Source of the DNA: JBDSTZ01 sp039927975
GTDB lineage: Bacteria > Pseudomonadota > Gammaproteobacteria > Burkholderiales > Burkholderiaceae_D
Assembly (NCBI GenBank): GCA_039927975.1
Contig: JBDSTZ010000470.1
Location: 1 to 8,466 of the forward strand
Direction: 5' to 3'
DNA: 8,466 nt
This document shows positions 5,242-8,466 of the stretch, piece by piece; within the stretch, counting starts at the first letter, position 1, and every line of letters begins with the position of its first letter. Made by a program: the position numbers and the translations under genes. Below the pieces are notes generated by a model that was given only the letters and a program-made list of their open reading frames with translations, had not been told where the DNA came from and ran no database searches.

Positions 5242-8200
5242 TCAGGCGCTGACCGTGCTCAGCAGTTCGTTCAAGCGCCCGGTGTCGACCGGCTTGACGA
5301 AGTAGTGGTCGAAGCCGGCGTCGAGCGCGCTCTGGCGGTCGAACTCGTGGCCGTAGCCGGTCACCGCGATGAGCAGCGCGTCGGCCGAGGCCGGATTGCG
5401 GCGCAGCTTGCGCGCCAGCTCGTTGCCGTTCATCTCGGGCAGGCCGATGTCGAGCAGGCAGACGTCGGGCCGTTCGATCGGCGCCTGCGCCAGCGCCGCC
5501 AGGGAACCGTGCTCGACCGTGACCTCGTGGCCCAGCACCTGCAGCACCATCGCCAGCATCTGGGCGGCGTCGACATTGTCGTCGACCACCATGATGCGCA
5601 GTTTCCTGCCCGCCGCCGGCAGCAAGGCGCCGGGCTCGCGCAGCGCCGGCGCGGCTTTCTCGCGCAGGCGCGGCAGGGTGACGGCGAAGCTGCTGCCGCG
5701 TCCCAGTCCATCGCTGTGGCAGGTGACGCTGCCCTGGTGCAGGTCGACCAGGCTCTTGACCAGCGCCAGGCCGAGCCCGAGCCCGCCCTGCGAGCGGTCG
5801 GAGCTGCGCTCGGCCTGGGCGAACAGGTCGAACACGTGGGCCCGCAACTCGGGCGCGATGCCGATGCCGTTGTCGTCCACGCGCAGGCGCACGCAGTCGG
5901 CGTCGAGCTCGGTGCGCAGGGCGATGCGGCCGCCCTCGGGGGTGTACTTGGCCGCGTTGTTGAGCAGGTTGGTGAGCACCTGCACCAGGCGCTTCTGGTC
6001 GCCGCACACCAAAGCGTCGGGCGGCGCCGGATCGACCCGCAGGTGGTGGCCGCGCGCCTCGATCAGCGGACGCACCTGCTCGACCGCGGCGGCCACCACG
6101 GCGCGCAGGTCGAGCGGGTCGCGCGCGATGGCGACCAGGCCGCGGGTGACGCGCGAGACGTCGAGCAGATCGTCGATCAGGCCCGTCATGTGGCGCACCT
6201 GGCGCGTGATGATGGCGCTGGTCTTGCGCAGGCGCGCCTCGTCGAGCCGGGCCACGCCCATCAGTTCGGCCGCCGCGCTGATCGGCGCGAGCGGGTTGCG
6301 CAGCTCGTGCGCCAGCATCGCCAGGAACTCGTCCTTGCGCTGGCTGGCCTGCAGCAGCGCCTCCTCGGCCTGGCGGCGCTCGGTGATGTCGCTGACGATG
6401 CCGCCCATCCGCACCGGGCGGCCATCGACGTGATACAGGCTGCCGTGGGCCGCGATCCAGTGGGTCGAGCCGTCCGGCCACAGCACCCGGGTTTCGACAT
6501 GCCAGTCCTTGAGGTCGGCCAGCGCTTGCTCGAAGCGGGCGCGCACGGCGGCCCGCTCGTCCGGATGAACGTGCGCCATGAAGGTCTCGAAACCCCAGTG
6601 CGCCACCGGCTCGGTGTAGCCGAAGCAGCGGTCGTGGCGCAGCGAGCGGTGGCAGACGTCGGCCACCAGGTCGAGGTCCCAGTTGCCGATCTGGCCGACG
6701 TCGAGGATGAAGGCGAGGCGCTCGGCGGTCTCGGCTTGCACCTGTTCGGCGCGCTTGCGCTGCGAGATGTCGAGCGCCACCACCAGCGCGCCGCGGATCG
6801 GCGCGTGGCCCCTGCGGATCGGCGTGACCGCCTGGCTGACCCAGGCTTCGCCGCCGTCGGCGCGCAGATAGCGGTTGTCGATCTCGAACGGTTCGCCGCT
6901 GCGGACGGCCTCGCGCAGCAAGTCGGCGGCGCGCTCGGCGTCGGCCGGATGCATGACGCCGTAGACGCTGGCGCCGACCAGCTCCTCGCGGCTGCGCCCG
7001 GCGATGTCGCAGTAGCGCTGGTTGACCCGCACGATGACGCCGGCCAGGTCGATTTCGGCGATGCCGGCGGCGGTCTGTTCGAACAAGGTGGCGACGCTGG
7101 CCTGGCTCTCGCGCAGGCGCGCGCGGTCGCGCTGGGCGGCGATTTCGTCGAGCAGCGCCTGCTCGCGGGCGGCGGCGCGGCGGCGCTGGCGCGCCAGCGC
7201 GATGGTGCCGTCGATCCGCGCGCGCAGCTCGCGTGCGCCGAACGGCTTGACCAGGTAGTCGTCGGCGCCGGCGAGCATGCCTTCGACGCGCGCCTCCTCG
7301 CCGGCGCGGGCCGACAGCAGCATCACCACCAGTTCGCGCGTGGCGCTGTCGGCGCGCAGCGCCTGCAGCAGCGCGAAGCCATCCATTTCGGGAATCATGA
7401 CGTCGGTCAGCACCAGGTCGGGGCGCAGGCCGGCATTGATCTCCGCGAGCGCGGCGGCGCCGTTGCCGACCGAGCGCACCAGGTAGCCGCCGTCGCCGAG
7501 GATGCGCTCGATATAGGCGCGCATGTCGGCGTTGTCCTCGGCCAGCAGGATGACCGCGCCGGCGCCGGCCGCTGCGGCCTGGTTCGCGACCGTAGCCGGC
7601 GGCAGCCAGCGCAACGCCTCGCCGACAAAAGCGCCGGCGACGCCGCCATCGGCAGGGCTGGCGGCGGGCGCGCCAGCGGCAACGTCGTCGCCCTGCCCGA
7701 CCCGATCGACCGGCAGGTGAGCCGCGCCAAACGGCAGCGTCAAGGTAAAGACTGTGCCCTGCCCCGGCGCGCTGCGGGCGGTGATGGCGCCGCCGTGCAG
7801 CTGCACCAGTTCGCGCACCAGCGACAGGCCGATGCCGGTGCCTTCCACCGATCGTCCGCGCTGGCCCTGGACCCGGTGAAAGCGCTCGAACAGGCGCGGC
7901 ACGTCGGCGGCCGGCACGCCGACGCCGGTGTCGGACACCGTCAGCGCAACGGCGCCACGCTGTTCGCGCAAGGTGACGGCGATGCCGCCTTCGAGGGTGA
8001 ACTTGAAGGCGTTCGACAGCAGGTTGAGGACGATTTTCTCCCACATCTCGCGGTCGACATGGACCGGCGAAGGCAGCGGCGCGCAATCGACTGTCAGCGC
8101 GAGGCCTGCCTGGGCGCAGGCGGAGCTGAAATTGCTGACCAGGTCGCGCGTGAGCGCAGCCAGGTCGGTCGGCACGAAACGGGCATCGTTGCGGCCCGCT

Positions 8201-8466
8201 TCGATGCGCGAAAAGTCGAGCAGGGAATTGACCAGCTTGAGCAGGCGCTGGGCGTTGCAGTGGGCGATCAGCAGGCGTTCGCGCTGGGCGCCGGGCAGGT
8301 CGGCCGCTTCCAGCGATTCTTCCAGCGGCCCGAGCATCAAGGTGAGCGGGGTGCGGAACTCGTGGCTGACGTTGGAGAAGAATACGGTCTTGGCGCGGTC
8401 GAGGGCGGCCAGCATGTCGAGCCGCCTGCGCTCTTCCTCGGCCGCCGTCACGCGCGCCAGGGCGGC
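5242..8466 (-). CDS. Large hybrid sensor histidine kinase with two kinase modules, 5' end outside the window
   Basis: The frame is open from the right edge (8466) to TGA at 5244-5242, giving 1074 visible residues; the N-terminal sensor part is missing. A GTG at 8451 is in frame but upstream codons continue. Numbering from that GTG, the domains are: HisKA with H-box NVSHEFRTPL (His30); HATPase with Asn147 (N-box), DTGVG at 174 and GTGIGLSLV at 204; receiver 1 with LLAEDN at 302, phospho-acceptor Asp350 in LTDVMIPEMDG and Lys402; an Arg/Ala-rich helix about 415-450; PAS about 450-565 ending DISQRKRAE; a second PAS about 573-695 ending SDITERRQAEE; HisKA 2 with AMLAHELRNPL (His715); HATPase 2 with Asn832, DDNGIGI at 859 and GGLGLGLALV at 889; receiver 2 with VVDDN at 955, Asp1001 and Lys1053. 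All key residues are present in both modules. No HPt or DNA-binding domain is visible, so output must go to other proteins. Signal unknown. Confidence 0.95.
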   Translation of the reverse strand, partial: AALARVTAAEEERRRLDMLAALDRAKTVFFSNVSHEFRTPLTLMLGPLEESLEAADLPGAQRERLLIAHCNAQRLLKLVNSLLDFSRIEAGRNDARFVPTDLAALTRDLVSNFSSACAQAGLALTVDCAPLPSPVHVDREMWEKIVLNLLSNAFKFTLEGGIAVTLREQRGAVALTVSDTGVGVPAADVPRLFERFHRVQGQRGRSVEGTGIGLSLVRELVQLHGGAITARSAPGQGTVFTLTLPFGAAHLPVDRVGQGDDVAAGAPAASPADGGVAGAFVGEALRWLPPATVANQAAAAGAGAVILLAEDNADMRAYIERILGDGGYLVRSVGNGAAALAEINAGLRPDLVLTDVMIPEMDGFALLQALRADSATRELVVMLLSARAGEEARVEGMLAGADDYLVKPFGARELRARIDGTIALARQRRRAAAREQALLDEIAAQRDRARLRESQASVATLFEQTAAGIAEIDLAGVIVRVNQRYCDIAGRSREELVGASVYGVMHPADAERAADLLREAVRSGEPFEIDNRYLRADGGEAWVSQAVTPIRRGHAPIRGALVVALDISQRKRAEQVQAETAERLAFILDVGQIGNWDLDLVADVCHRSLRHDRCFGYTEPVAHWGFETFMAHVHPDERAAVRARFEQALADLKDWHVETRVLWPDGSTHWIAAHGSLYHVDGRPVRMGGIVSDITERRQAEEALLQASQRKDEFLAMLAHELRNPLAPISAAAELMGVARLDEARLRKTSAIITRQVRHMTGLIDDLLDVSRVTRGLVAIARDPLDLRAVVAAAVEQVRPLIEARGHHLRVDPAPPDALVCGDQKRLVQVLTNLLNNAAKYTPEGGRIALRTELDADCVRLRVDDNGIGIAPELRAHVFDLFAQAERSSDRSQGGLGLGLALVKSLVDLHQGSVTCHSDGLGRGSSFAVTLPRLREKAAPALREPGALLPAAGRKLRIMVVDDNVDAAQMLAMVLQVLGHEVTVEHGSLAALAQAPIERPDVCLLDIGLPEMNGNELARKLRRNPASADALLIAVTGYGHEFDRQSALDAGFDHYFVKPVDTGRLNELLSTVSA

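Noticed and set aside
5033..8086. A 1017-codon minus-strand open frame within the kinase gene
   Set aside because: It is the +1/+2 shadow of the kinase coding sequence, an Arg/Ala/Gly/Pro string with no domains; the kinase frame has all expected motifs.

Overview
The window is a GC-rich stretch of bacterial chromosome. Its dense coding, strong GC bias at third codon positions, outer-membrane protein, LuxR-type regulator and very large hybrid kinase suggest a betaproteobacterium of the Burkholderiales, possibly Oxalobacteraceae (Massilia/Duganella/Janthinobacterium type). That placement is an impression from style and gene content; no marker gene is present.

Left third (1-3015, plus strand). 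Three genes run in one direction: the C-terminal 358 residues of an outer-membrane beta-barrel protein, a type II (editing) thioesterase of 278 residues, and an atypical NAD(P)-binding short-chain dehydrogenase/epimerase-like protein of 310 residues. The gaps are 65 and 101 bases, so they may be one transcription unit. Each gap is largely filled by a short tandem repeat (13-bp and 14-bp units) ending just before the ribosome binding site of the next gene. A stand-alone type II thioesterase is normally a partner of nonribosomal peptide or polyketide synthases, so this is probably the downstream edge of a biosynthetic gene cluster whose synthases lie left of position 1. The synthases themselves are not visible.

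Middle (3016-4433). A LuxR-type regulator with an N-terminal autoinducer-binding-like domain and a C-terminal helix-turn-helix lies convergent to the three genes, with GC-rich hairpins between. No luxI-type synthase is visible, so it looks like a LuxR solo. Two of the residues that define the acyl-homoserine-lactone pocket are replaced. Upstream of it is about 530 bp without a convincing gene. This stretch holds a 120-bp AT-rich island (31% GC by hand count), small dyads, a GGGGGA/TCCCCC hairpin, and a GC-rich zone with repeated complementary motifs.

Right part (4434-8466, minus strand). A stand-alone HNH endonuclease-family protein (188 residues) follows a very large hybrid histidine kinase, which is cut by the window end. 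The visible 1074 residues contain two complete kinase modules: HisKA-HATPase-REC, then PAS-PAS-HisKA-HATPase-REC. These two genes look like ordinary chromosomal neighbours, not part of the biosynthetic group.

No tRNA, rRNA, CRISPR array, transposase, insertion sequence or phage gene was recognised. The points most worth a second look are the altered ligand pocket of the LuxR solo beside a thioesterase/SDR pair, and the two tandem-repeat leaders.
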